NCBI RefSeq assembly: GCF_036884655.1 | Contig: NC_088354.1 | Span: 14,741,001 to 14,805,000 of the forward strand | DNA: 64,000 nucleotides | Source: Musa acuminata AAA Group | Taxonomy: Eukaryota > Streptophyta > Magnoliopsida > Zingiberales > Musaceae | Reading direction: 5' to 3' | Part shown: in pieces, positions 46,935 to 57,786 of the stretch | How positions within the stretch are numbered: the stretch's first letter is position 1 | Layout of the letters: each line of letters opens with the position of its first letter | Program-made: the position numbers and the translations under genes | Notes under the pieces: model-generated | Databases searched by the model: none | Told to the model about the DNA's origin: nothing | Seen by the model: only the letters and a program-made list of their open reading frames with translations

Positions 46935-49219
46935 GTTATGTGTTTCACGAGAAAATAGTAGGAGTAGATTAAGATAGAAGTTCATATCTTGATTATTTAT
47001 TTTTCTACAAAATCTGTATGTTATTTATTTCTGCTATATCTTTATTTTAAGAAAATGTCGCTTTCAAATCCCTTACGTGGCATACTTGATGTCAACCATC
47101 TCATTGGTCCGAATTATACGGATTAGCTCCGCAACCCAAGAATTGGTCTCACGAAGGAGAAAATCGTGTACATCCTTGATATTATAATGCCTACGCCCGA
47201 GGAAGGGGTAAGCAAGGATGAGATCACTCATTACATGAAGTACATAGATGACTCCACTTTTACTTAGTGTTACATGTTAGACTCTATGACTCCTGAGTTA
47301 TAGAGACAATATAAAAAGATGGATGTCATATTTATTCTCCTATATCTCCACAAACTGTTTGAGGAATAGGGAAAGACTTAGTGATATGAGATATTAAAGA
47401 GCCTTTTTTGTGCTAGGATTACTGAGGGGACACCAGTTCAGAACTATATCCTAAAGATGATTGAGTGGAAAGAGAAACTCATAGGTCTATAAATGATCCT
47501 AGAAAATAACCTATATGTGGATCTTATGCTTTAGTCCCTACTAAATTTATTTTTATAGTTCATAATAAATTTTAATATGAGCAAGCTTGAGGTGACTCTC
47601 CTTAAGCTCCTCAATATGTTGAGGGAGATAGAGAGTACTATCAAGAAAGAGAAACCAGTTCACTATACTAGTGAGACTAGAAAGAAAAAAAAAGATAAAA
47701 AAGTTCCTTAAGAAGGGCAAGGGCAAGGGCAGACCGGGTAAAGCAAAAGTTACTAAAAAAGACCCGACAAAGGACAAAGGTCAATGCTTCCACTACAGCA
47801 AAGATGGGCACTAGAAGAGGAACTACAAAGAGTACCTTGCAGAGAGGGTAAAATAGAAGCTTCAAGTACATTCATCATCAGTCTCCATTTATCAAACTCT
47901 TATGATAACGCATGAGTATTAGATACTAGTTGTGCTTATCATATTTGTAATTCGTTGTAGGTTTTAGCAAGACCTAGGAGATTGGAAAGAGGCGAGATAG
48001 ACATCAAGATGAGAAATTGAGCAAAAGTTACTATAGTAGCTGTTGGTGAGGTCACCGTACATTTGCTTGGTGGAGCAATTAGTGCATTGGATGCATGCTA
48101 TTTTGTTCCTTCTATTATTAAAAATATTATTTCCATTTCATGTTTGATAGTTAGTGGATATAAATTAATTTTTGAGAATAATGGTTGTCTAGTATTATTA
48201 GATGGTGAGATCATTATAGGAGGAACATTACATAATAGTTTGTTTATGCAAGACATTGCTCCATATATCATAAATGTAAGTGTATCCAAGAGAAAACGAG
48301 ATGAGATGAATAATGCATACTTGTGGCATTGTAAGCTAGGTCACATCCATGAGAGAAGAATTTAAAAGCTGCTAAAGGATAGATATCTATATCCATTCGA
48401 CTATGAGTCATATATAACTTGCGAGTCTTGCCTTCGTGGAAAACTGACTAACTCTCCTATTAATGAAACTGGAGAGAGAGCCACTGAGCTGTTGGAACTC
48501 ATACATAGTGATGTATGTGGACCCATGTCAACACATGCCCTAGGTGGTTACTTCTACTTTATTACTTTTACAGACGATTTATCAAGGTATGGACATGTGT
48601 ACTTAATGACGTACAAGTTCGAGGCCTTTAAGAAATTCAGAGAGTATAAGAATAAAGTGGAGAACCAGACTAAAAAGAGTATCAAGACTCTTCGATCAGA
48701 TCGAGGAGGTGAGTACTTAAGTATATAGTTCACCTAGTTCCTTAAGGACCATAGGATTTTATCCCAATGGATACCTCCCTATACACTACAGCTCAATGGT
48801 GTCTCTTACCGATGAGACATGGGATATGACTTTCTAAGAGTAAGTCCCCAAAGACTCTTGAAGAAAGGGCAAACATAGATAGGATACTCTATGCCTTAGT
48901 GATAAGGTTTATCATATATGTCATGCTATATATCAGGCCTGATATAGCACTTACTCTAAGTGTCACGAGCAGATATCATGTGGATCCAGGGTTGGAGCAC
49001 TAAAAAGTAGTAAAGTGTCTCCTTAAATACTTGAGAATGACTAAAGATCTATTACTAGTATATGGAGATAGTAGCCCTAGGGTTGAAGGCTACATAGACT
49101 AGAGTTTCCAATCCGATATCGATGATAACAAGTCTAATTCAGGGTATGTGTTCACTCTGAATGGAGGAGCAATATATTGGAAGAGTTCAAGCAAGATTCT
49201 ATTGCTGACTTGACCACAA
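46935..49219 (+). mobile_element. Old family-A copia element, second piece (gag to RNase H, internally deleted)
   Basis: Continues the leader after B1, then gives family-A gag from 47055 (TCGCTTTCAAATCCC), a protease trace (VLDTSCAYHIC, with the active-site Gly lost), the pre-integrase LWHCKLGHIHERRI and integrase up to about 48800. There the sequence jumps from PYT-QLN-type integrase sequence straight to GAGACATGGGATATGAC and the RNase H region, so about 1.4 kb containing the end of integrase and all of reverse transcriptase is missing. Many stops. It is cut at 49219 by the younger family-A copy. Confidence 0.88.
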
Positions 49220-50713
49220 TGCTAGTCATAGGTGCCCAGCAAGCCAATCACGTGAGTGATGGCACGTGTGACTTGATACATAATCTTTTTGCTTATTATA
49301 TTTTGGCGTATATCACTTTATAACTATTGCATAAATGCATACATATATTGTGATGTCCTTGGATTTGTGCAATGGGAATCGGATCGTGATGAGATCACGA
49401 TAATGAGATCGATTCACCTTTAAACACATATCATAAATAATCCCGGTCATAGGTTACTCGAGAGGGACATCGTGATAACCGGATAGACTGGTGTGCTGTA
49501 TACCCGTCCATATGATGGATGCAGCTGGTCTCATAGCTGCTCGTGTAGGGACACTAGGGATACAGTACAGGTGCTCATTGGAGAATGAGTTCACTGATTG
49601 ATCCGCTTACGGAATGCTGGATGGTTGATGATGCCTTATTGTCAGACAGCGATTCCGTAGTCCTAGTGGTGTATCTGGTCCTTAGACTTGAGACACCAAG
49701 GATGTCCTATATGAGTGTTCCACTCTTTGATACCAGACTTATAGGTTTGGCTGTCCCCAGATCTAGTACAACTGGTCATTGGGAGTGGTAATCGACCTTA
49801 CGAGGGCTATTGAGTGTCAATAGAGGATCATCCACTCTCGGCGTCATGAGAGGAATATCCTATGTGTTCTTGCTCAGACAAATCCCTGGCCAGGGTCATT
49901 CGGGTTGAGAGAGAAAGAGTTCTCCGGGAGAATCCGATTAGAGCAAGACTCGAGTAGAAACCGTATGGGTCTGACAGCACCATGCTCGATATACGGTCTC
50001 TGGGATATTAGATGGATGAGGGACTATAGGTACATGGTAACTGAGGACAGACAGGTCCAATGGATTGGATTCCCCTGTATCGTCTGGGGACTATGGCATA
50101 GTGGCCTAGTACGTCCGTAGTCGATGAGTCGAGTGAATTATTACAGAGATAATAATTCACTCAGTTAGAAGGAGTTCTGACAGGTATGACTCACGACCAG
50201 CTCGATATTGGGCCTAGAGGGTCACACACATATGGTAGGCATTGCGATGAGTAGAGGTTCGGATATGAGATATCCGACGGAGCCCTTGTCTTATTGGATG
50301 CAGATCCAATACCCACTAGGGAAGGACCCATTAGGGTTTGACACGGGATCTCTATAAATAGGAGGGATTCACAGCCTCATAGGCTAGAGTCTTTGCTTGC
50401 CTTTCCTATTCTCCTCTCCCTCTCCACCTTAGAGTAGGCCTGGAGATTTGAGGAGCGTCGTCGTAACCTTACTGTGTGGATCACCGCTAGAGAGGAGGAC
50501 GCTTGACCTCCTTCACCCTCTCCTAAGGATCTGCAAGGAAACAGGGATATACGATCTCCCTAGGTAACACAATCTCTATACGCAGTTTTGTGTTTTGCGA
50601 ATTTTTTACGCACCAATCTTCGCACGACGACGAACATCTTTTTGGGAATCGGGGATTTTTGTTTTCTTGTTCTTCCGCTGCGCATATGATGTCGCCCCAA
50701 TGATTTCCCAACA
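49220..50713 (+). repeat. 5' LTR of the younger copia
   Basis: Starts TGCTAGTCATAGG, ends CCCAACA. TATAAATA at 50353-50360 is the likely LTR promoter. Confidence 0.97.
50353..50360 (+). promoter_or_regulatory. TATA box of the copia LTR
   Basis: TATAAATA followed by AGGAGGGATTC. The same box is at 57426-57433 in the 3' LTR and near 59392 in the old copy. Confidence 0.7.
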
Positions 50714-50714
50714 G

Positions 50715-50727
50715 TGGTATCAGAGCC
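50715..50727 (+). other. Primer binding site of the younger copia
   Basis: TGGTATCAGAGCC, one base after the LTR end; complementary to the 3' end of plant initiator tRNA-Met. Confidence 0.92.
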
Positions 50728-50789
50728 AGGTTGTTCGTGCGAATGATTGGTTTTGAACTACGTGTATTGTGTTTAGCGAGAAAGGGCAG

Positions 50790-51190
50790 CAATAGTTGCT
50801 GCCCTCGATCTGCGTGCGTGCAGCGCAGCCGAAGGCAGGCAGCACAACGCCGGCGCATGCGCAAGCGCTGTGCCTGCAGTAGCCGGCCGGCGGTCTGCTT
50901 GTAGCAGGCTTGCTGCTGGCGGGGCTGGCAGCCCACGGGCAGAGGCGCCGCAAGGCAGCGGCGCCTGCCGCCGCTGCTCCCGCGGGCGAAAACCCCCCCA
51001 CAGGGGCGGCCACCCGGCGGGACAGCACCGCCTGCAGAGGCAGCGGCGCCCGAAGGGGGCGCCCACCCGCAGCGGCATCGCCGATAGCGAACGTGCCGCC
51101 TGCAGGCGAGGGCAGTGCCCTCGCCCCACCGCACAGGCCGCCGCCGGCAGGGTGGCGGCGGCGGCAGCAGCGAAAAGGGGAAAGGGTATT
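50790..51190. other. GC-rich block in the copia leader
   Basis: A sharply bounded island of GCC/GCG-rich sequence in otherwise AT-rich DNA. It is open in several frames on both strands because of its composition. No homologous block was seen in what remains of the old family-A copy. It may be captured foreign sequence or an expanded GC repeat. Confidence 0.6.
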
Positions 51191-51959
51191 AGGGTTTCTG
51201 GGCAAAAGATAGTTTTGCCCCTCGGAATTTGAGAAATTTTAGTTTCTGTCTTTTGTCCAAATTACGAAAATACCCTTAGGAATTGAGAAATTCCCTACAT
51301 ATCTCTGAATTCAGAAAATATTAATTAATTAAAAGGTTTAGTTGATTATTATTTTTATTATTATCTAGTAGTCCTACATGATGATGATTATTTATACATG
51401 TGATGTATGATGTGTGGACGAATGATCATGGACCGTGTGATGTGTGTACTTGTGATTATTATTATTGAGGTCTGCGAACCTCCATTATATTTCTCGTTTA
51501 TTGTCGGGCCTGCGTGCCTATGATTAAGTTGTAATCAGAGGAGGTGCAGCGGGAGCGTGGATGCGATAGCGGGACCCACGAGACGGACGATCGTGATGCA
51601 TGGAGATGCATCAAGATGTCGACGAAACCGACGAGGACGAGATGGACGATCACAGGGCATGGAGATGCACCGTTGCACACATAGATCTTGATGTGAGTGA
51701 TTAGGCCTACTAGCTCGGGCCTAATCATATTAGGTTGTGGTCCATGATCATCTGGTGTGATTGCTTATACACATACTAGATATGTATATATATTTGCATG
51801 CGATGTAGATATATATTAAATATGTATATGTGTGACATGTCATATTAGGAGACCAAATTATAGAAACATCTCTCGATAATATTAAGTCGGTAAACGTGAG
51901 GCAATTAGATTGACCCACGTGGCCTTCCATCGTTATGAGTAGGAACCGATTCCCGGTGT

Positions 51960-52265
51960 AGGTTGAGTTGGTCGAGTCCCTCGAGACTCACCTATATCGC
52001 GATTCGCTATCTTGCTTACGACATAGAGATGTCACCGGTGACCTGAGGACATGGTATGCTTGGTCGAGTCCCTCGAGGGTATATCATCAAATCAGACTCA
52101 TCTTGTAACGAAGGTGTTGACTTAACCGAGCATCATGGTTGGTCGAGTCCCTCGAGGCCATGGTGATTCGGAGGCCGAACAGGACGGGAATCACAAGGAG
52201 TTGTGATCAGCAAGAGTTGCCTACCTTTTAGGCTTAGTGTGATTGGTCGAGTCCCTCGAGGTTAC
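51960..52265. repeat. Repeated TCGAGTCCCTCGA hairpin motifs in the copia leader
   Basis: GGTCGAGTCCCTCGAG occurs four times (about 51973, 52062, 52141 and 52246). TCGAG and CTCGA form arms around a TCC centre. The same set, mutated, occurs at 41070-41370 in the old copy. Confidence 0.9.
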
Positions 52266-52456
52266 ACTAAGACGCTGATTGGATCCTGATCCCCACTAGA
52301 AGTCTGTCGGAGACTTCCGTTTCACGTGCTGAGGGTGTCGCGTGACTCGTTAGTAAAATAGTGGGAGCATATTAAGATAGAAGTCCATATCTTGATAGTT
52401 TATTTCTTGCAAAATCTGCATGTTATTCATTTCTGCTACATCTTTATTTTCAGAAA

Positions 52457-53280
52457 ATGTCGCTTTCAAATCCCTTACGTGGCATACTTGATGTCAACAG
52501 CCTCACTGGTCTAAATTATACGGATTGGCTCCGTAACTTGAGAATTGTTCTCACAGCGGAGAAAATTGTGTACGTCCTTGATACAGTGATGCCTACGCCC
52601 GAAGAAGGGGCAAGCGAGGATGAGATCGCTCGCTACGTGAAGTACATTGATGACTCCACTCTTGCTCAGTGCTATATGTTGGGCTCTATGACTCCAGAGT
52701 TACAGAGACAACATGAAAAGATGGATGTCAGATCCATTCTCCTACATGTCCGCAAATTGTTTGAGGAACAGGGAAGGACTCAACGATATGAGATATCCAA
52801 GAGCCTTTTCCGCGCTAGGATGACTGAGGGGACACCGGTTCAGAACCATGTCCTAAAGATGATTGAGTGGATAGAGAAACTCATAGGTCTAGGAATGGTC
52901 CTAGAGGATAACTTGTGTGTGGACATTGTGCTTCAGTCCCTACCAGATTCCTTTTCACAGTTCATAATGAATTTTAATATGAACAAGCTTGAGGTGACTC
53001 TCCCAGAGCTCCTCAATATGTTGAGGGAGGCAGAGAGTACTATTAAGAAAGAGAAGCCATTTCTCTACACTGGTGAGACCAGAAAGAAAAGGTAAGCAAA
53101 AAGGTCCCTTAAGAAGGGAAAGGGCAAGGGCAAACAAGGTAAAGCAAATGTTGCTAAGAAAGACCCAACAAAGGACAAAGGCTAGTGCTTCCACTGTGGT
53201 AAAGATGGGCACTGGAAGAGAAACTGCAAAGAGTACCTTGCAGAAAGGGCGAAACAAAAGCTTGATGAAGCTTCAGGTAC
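52457..53280 (+). pseudogene. Copia gag with zinc knuckle, interrupted by stops
   Basis: An open frame of 212 codons from ATG 52457 (MSLSNPLRGILDV, LNYTDWLRNLRIVL) carries the UBN2-type gag core. It is stopped by TAA at 53093-53095, and the same frame has TAG at 53183-53185. The zinc knuckle CX2CX4HX4C (CFHCGKDGHWKRNC) follows intact in that frame at about 53186-53227. A Lys/Gly-rich basic stretch lies between the stops. The frame then changes before the protease. Confidence 0.9.
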
Positions 53281-53301
53281 ATTCATGATCAGTCTCTATT
53301 T

Positions 53302-55656
53302 TTGTCAGACTCTTATGATAACACATGGGTATTGGATACCGGTAGTGCTTATCATATATGCAATTCGTTGCAGGTTCTAGCAAGGCCTAGGAGACTAGAG
53401 AGAGGCGAGATGGACCTCAAGATGGGTAATGGAGCAAAAGTTGCTGTATTAGCTGTTGGCGAGGTCGCCCTACATCTGCCTAGTGGAGCTTTTATTGCAT
53501 TAAATGCATGTTATTTTGTTCCTTCTATTATCAAAAACATTATCTCCATTTCATGTTTAACAGTTAGTGGATATAAATTTATTTTTGAGAACAATGGTTG
53601 TTCGATATTATTAGATGATAAGATCATCACGAAAGGAACATTGCATAATGGTTTATTTATGTTAGACACCACTCCACATATCATGAATGTAAATGTGTCC
53701 AAAAGGAAACGAGATGAGTTGAACAGTGCATACCTGTGGCATTGTAGGCTAGGTCACATCCATGAAAGAAGGATTCAAAAGTTGCTAAATGATGGATATC
53801 TAGATCCATTCGACTATGTGTCATATGCAACTTGTGAGCCTTGCATTCGTGGAAAACTGACCAAATCTCCATTTAGTAGAACTGGAGAGAGAGCCACTAA
53901 GTTGTTGGAACTCATACATAGTGATGTATGTGGACCCATGTCAACTCATGCCATTGGAGGTTACTCCTACTTCATTACATTTACTGATGATTTCTCAAGG
54001 TATGGATATGTGTACTTAATGAAGTACAAGTCCGAGGCCTTTGAGAAATTCAGAGAGTATAAGAATGAGGTGGAGAACCAGACTGGAAAGAGTATCAAAA
54101 CTCTTCGATCAGATCGAGGAGGTGAATACTTAAGTACAGAGTTTACTCAGTTCCTCAAGGACCATGGGATATTATCCCAATGGACACCTCCTTACACACC
54201 TCAGCTCAATGATGTCTCTGAAAGGAGAAATCGTACTTTATTAGATATGGTACGATCCATGATGAGTTTCGCTGACCTACCCATCTCATTCTGGGGATAT
54301 GCCCTAGAAACCGTAGCTTACCTTCTGAACAGAGTTCCAACTAAGTCGGTAGTGTCTACACCATATGAGATATGGAAAGGGAAGAAGCCTGATCTTAAGG
54401 TTGTTAAGATTTGGGGCTGCCCTGCCCACGTTAAAAGACACAACCCCGATAAGTTAGAATCAAGGACAGAGCGATGCATATTTGTGGGATACCCCAAGGA
54501 AACTTGTGGGTATTACTTCTATCATCCCGAGGACAAAAAGGTCTTTGTAGCTAAGAGAGCAGTGTTCCTTGAGAAGGAACACATTCTTGACGGAGACAGT
54601 GGGAGAATGATAGAATTGAGCGAGGTTGGAGAACCAAGCTCAAGCACCACTCTACAGCCCGAGTCTGTTCAGGTACCTAATACACAAGTATCAACTTTAC
54701 GCAGGTCTGATAGAGTATCCCATCCTCCTGAGAGATATGTGGGACATATTAGAGCAGAGGATGTAGAGGATATTGATCCTCAGACCTACGAGGAGGCTAT
54801 TATGAGTATAGACTCCGGGAAGTGGCAAGAAGCCATGAATTCTGAGATGGATTCTATGTACTCCAATAAGGTTTGGAACCTAGTTGATGCGCCCGAAGGT
54901 ATTGTACCCATCGGTTGCAAGTGGATCTTTAAGAAAAAGATCGGAGTAGATGGAAAGGTAGAGACCTATAAAGCAAGGCTAGTGGCTAAGGGGTATCGTC
55001 AAAGGCAAGGTGTTGACTACGACGAAACTTTCTCACCCGTAGCAATGCTAAAATCCATCAGAATTCTATTGGCTATTGCAGCACACTATGATTATGAGAT
55101 CTGGCAGATGGATGTGAAAACTGCATTCCTCAACGGGAACCTCGAGGAGGAGGTGTATATGATGCAACCTGAGGGATTCGTGTCCAAGAACTGCCCAGAT
55201 AAGGTGTGTAGGTTGCTTAGATCCATTTATGGACTAAAGCAAGCTTCCCGAAGTTGGAACATAAGATTTGATGAGGCAATCAGATCTTATGACTTCGTTA
55301 AGAACGAAGATGAGCCTTGTGTATACAGAAAGGTAAGTGGGAGCGCTATCACCTTTTTGGTGTTATATGTGGATGACATCCTCATCATTGGGAATGACGT
55401 AGGAATGCTATCCACAGTAAAGACTTGGTTATCTAGACACTTCTCCATGAAGGACTTAGGGGAAGCATCCTATATCTTAGGGATTAGAATCTATAAAGAT
55501 AGATCCAAGAGGATGCTTGGCTTGTCCCAGTCCAGGTATATAGAAACCATTGTCAAAAGGTTTGACATGGAAAATTCCAGAAGAAAGGGCGAACATGGAT
55601 ATGATACCTTATGCCTCAGCAATATGGTATATCATGTATGCCATGCTATGTACTAG
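53302..55656 (+). pseudogene. Copia pol: protease, integrase, reverse transcriptase (784 open codons)
   Basis: A continuous frame beginning with a non-ATG codon shows the aspartic protease site (VLDTGSAYHIC) and the pre-integrase His/Cys domain (LWHCRLGHIHERRI, then CEPC). Integrase carries DDE acidic residues in HSDVCGP, LRSDRGGEY and SERRNRT. Reverse transcriptase follows with CKWIFKKK, KARLVAKGY, VDYDETFSPVA, MDVKTAFLNGNL and the catalytic YVDDILIIG. It lies in a different frame from gag, two bases off, so the polyprotein is broken near 53300. The frame goes out of register near 55580, after KRFDMENS. Confidence 0.93.
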
Positions 55657-56280
55657 GCCTGATATAGCGCATGCTCTGAGTGTCACGAGCAGGTATCAGG
55701 CGGATCCAGGCTTGGAGCACCGGAAAGCAGTAAAGTGTATCCTTAAGTACTTGAGAAGGACTAAGGATCTTTTACTAGTATATGGAGGTAATAGCCTTAA
55801 GGTTGAAGGCTTCACTGACTCAAGTTTTCAGTCTGATGTCGATGATAGCAAGTCAAATTCAGGGTATGTGTACACCTTGAATGGAGGAGCAGTGTGCTGG
55901 AAGAGTTCCAAGCAAGATACCACTGCTGACTCGACCATAGAAGCGGAGTACATTGCTGCATTAGATGCAGCAAAGGAGGGAGTCTGGGTGAAGAAGTTCA
56001 TCACAGATTTGGGAGTCGATATAGATAGCGACAAGTCGACTTCCCTTATTGTGACAACTATGGGGTGATTACTCAAATAAGGGAACCCGGGTCTCATCAG
56101 AAGTGTTCTGAGGAGGTTCCAACTTATCAGAGAGATCGTAACCCGAGGAGATGTAGCAGTGGAAAGAGTTTCATCCGAAGATAACATTGCAGATCCACTG
56201 ACAAAGCCGTTGTCTCAAATTGTCTTTGAGCGTCACAGGAGTCTGATGGGGATCAGACACATAGGTGATTGGCTTTAGGT
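55550..56280 (+). pseudogene. Copia RNase H region, frameshifted
   Basis: A second frame gives IPYASAIWYIMYAMLCTRPD, SVTSRYQADPG, FTDSSFQSD and TIEAEYIAA, the copia RNase H, up to a stop at 56066-56068. The remaining C-terminal coding sequence to about 56278 is present but in other frames. The junction with the reverse transcriptase frame lacks a segment still visible in the old copy at about 48813-48860. Confidence 0.9.
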
Positions 56281-56292
56281 CAAGTGGGAGAT
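56279..56292 (+). other. Polypurine tract of the younger copia
   Basis: GGTCAAGTGGGAGA directly before the 3' LTR. Confidence 0.75.
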
Positions 56293-57786
56293 TGCTAGTC
56301 ATAGGTGCCCAGCAAGCCAATCACGTGAGTGATGGCACGTGTGACTTGATACATAATCTTTTTGCTTATTATATTTTGGCGTATATCACTTTATAACTAT
56401 TGCATAAATGCATACATATATTGTGATGTCCTTGGATTTGTGCAATGGGAATCGGATCGTGATGAAATCATGATAATGAGATCGATTCACCTTTAAACAC
56501 ATATCCTAAATAATCCCGATCATAGGTTACTCGAAAGGGACATCGTGATAACCGGATAGACTGGTATGCTGTATACCCGTCCATATGATGGATGCAGCTG
56601 GTCTCATAGCTGCTCGTGTAGGGACACTAGGGATACAGTACAGGTGCTCATTGGAGAATGAGTTCACTGATTGATCCGCTTACGGAATGCTGGATGGTTG
56701 ATGATGCCTTATTGTCAGACAGCGATTCCGTAGTCCTAGTGGTGTATCTGGTCCTTAGACTTGAGACACCAAGGATGTCCTGTATGAGTGCTCCACTCTT
56801 TGATACCAGACTTATAGGTTTGGTTGTCCCCAGATCTAGTACAGCTGGTCATTGGGAGTGGTAGTCAACCTTACGAGGGCTATTGAGTGTCAATAGAGGA
56901 TCATCCACTCTCGGCGTCATGAGAGGAATATCCTATGTGTTCTTGCTCAGACAAATCCCTAGCCAGGGTCATTCGGGTTGAGAGAGAAAGAGTTCTCCGG
57001 GAGAATCCGATTAGAGCAAGACTCGAGTAGAAACCGTATGGGTCTGACAGCACCATGCTCGATATACGGTCTCTGGGATATTAGATGGATGAGGGACTAT
57101 AGGTACATGGTAACTGAGGACAGACAAGTCCAATGGATTGGATTCCCCTGTATCGTCTGGGGACTACGGCGTAGTGGCCTAATACGTCCGTAGTCGATTA
57201 GTCGAGTGAATTATTACAGAGATAATAATTCACTCAGTTAGAAGGAGTTCTGACAGGTATGACTCACGGCCAGCTCGATATTGGGCCTAGAGGGTCACAC
57301 ACATATGGTAGGCATTGCGATGAGTAGAGGTTCGGATATGAGATATCCGACGGAGCCCTTGTCTTATTGGATGCAGATCCAATACCCACTAGGGAAGGAC
57401 CCATTAGGGTTTGACACAGGATCTCTATAAATAGGAGGGATTCACAGCCTCATAGGCTAGAGTCTTTGCTTGCCTTTCCTATTCTCCTCTCCCTCTCCAC
57501 CTCAGAGTAGGCCTGGAGATTTGAGGAGCGTCGTCACAACCCTGCTGTGTGGATCACCGCTAGAGAGGAGGACGCTTGACCTCCTTCACCCTCTCCTAAG
57601 GATCTGCAAGGAAACAGGGATATACGATCTCCTTAGGTAGCACAATCTCTATACGCAGTTTTGTGTTTTGCGGATTTTTTGCGCACCAATCTTCGCACGA
57701 CGACGAACATCTTTTTGGGAATCGGGGATTTTTGTTTTCTTGTTCTTCCGCTGCGCATATGATGTCGCCCCAATGATTTCCCAACA
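56293..57786 (+). repeat. 3' LTR of the younger copia
   Basis: Same length as the 5' LTR with about 29 substitutions and no indels by hand alignment. Confidence 0.97.

Larger units (their letters stand above)
49220..57786 (+). mobile_element. Younger family-A Ty1-copia retrotransposon, full length but coding-dead
   Basis: LTRs at 49220-50713 and 56293-57786 are each 1494 bp. Hand alignment gives about 29 differences (about 2 per cent), nearly all transitions. The target duplication is CACAA (49215-49219 and 57787-57791), and the insertion lies in the RNase H region of the old family-A copy. Domain order is gag, zinc knuckle, protease, integrase, reverse transcriptase, RNase H, the copia order. 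Coding is broken by two stops and frame changes in and after gag, and by a deletion with frameshift between reverse transcriptase and RNase H. An unusually long leader of 1.74 kb separates the 5' LTR from gag. Confidence 0.97.

Noticed and set aside
49585..50120. Short open frames conserved between the two LTRs (also at 56658-57193 and 58520-58747)
   Set aside because: Their conservation reflects LTR duplication, not coding. They start and stop at unrelated positions in the old LTR.
50523..51205. Overlapping 120-200-codon frames on both strands in the copia LTR/leader
   Set aside because: They arise from the GC-rich island, where stop codons are rare in every frame; composition is Ala/Arg/Pro noise and no domain is visible.
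51973..52262. Regularly spaced repeats resembling a CRISPR array
   Set aside because: Plant nuclear DNA; only four short 16-bp repeats inside a retrotransposon leader, with spacing that varies and spacers conserved between copies.
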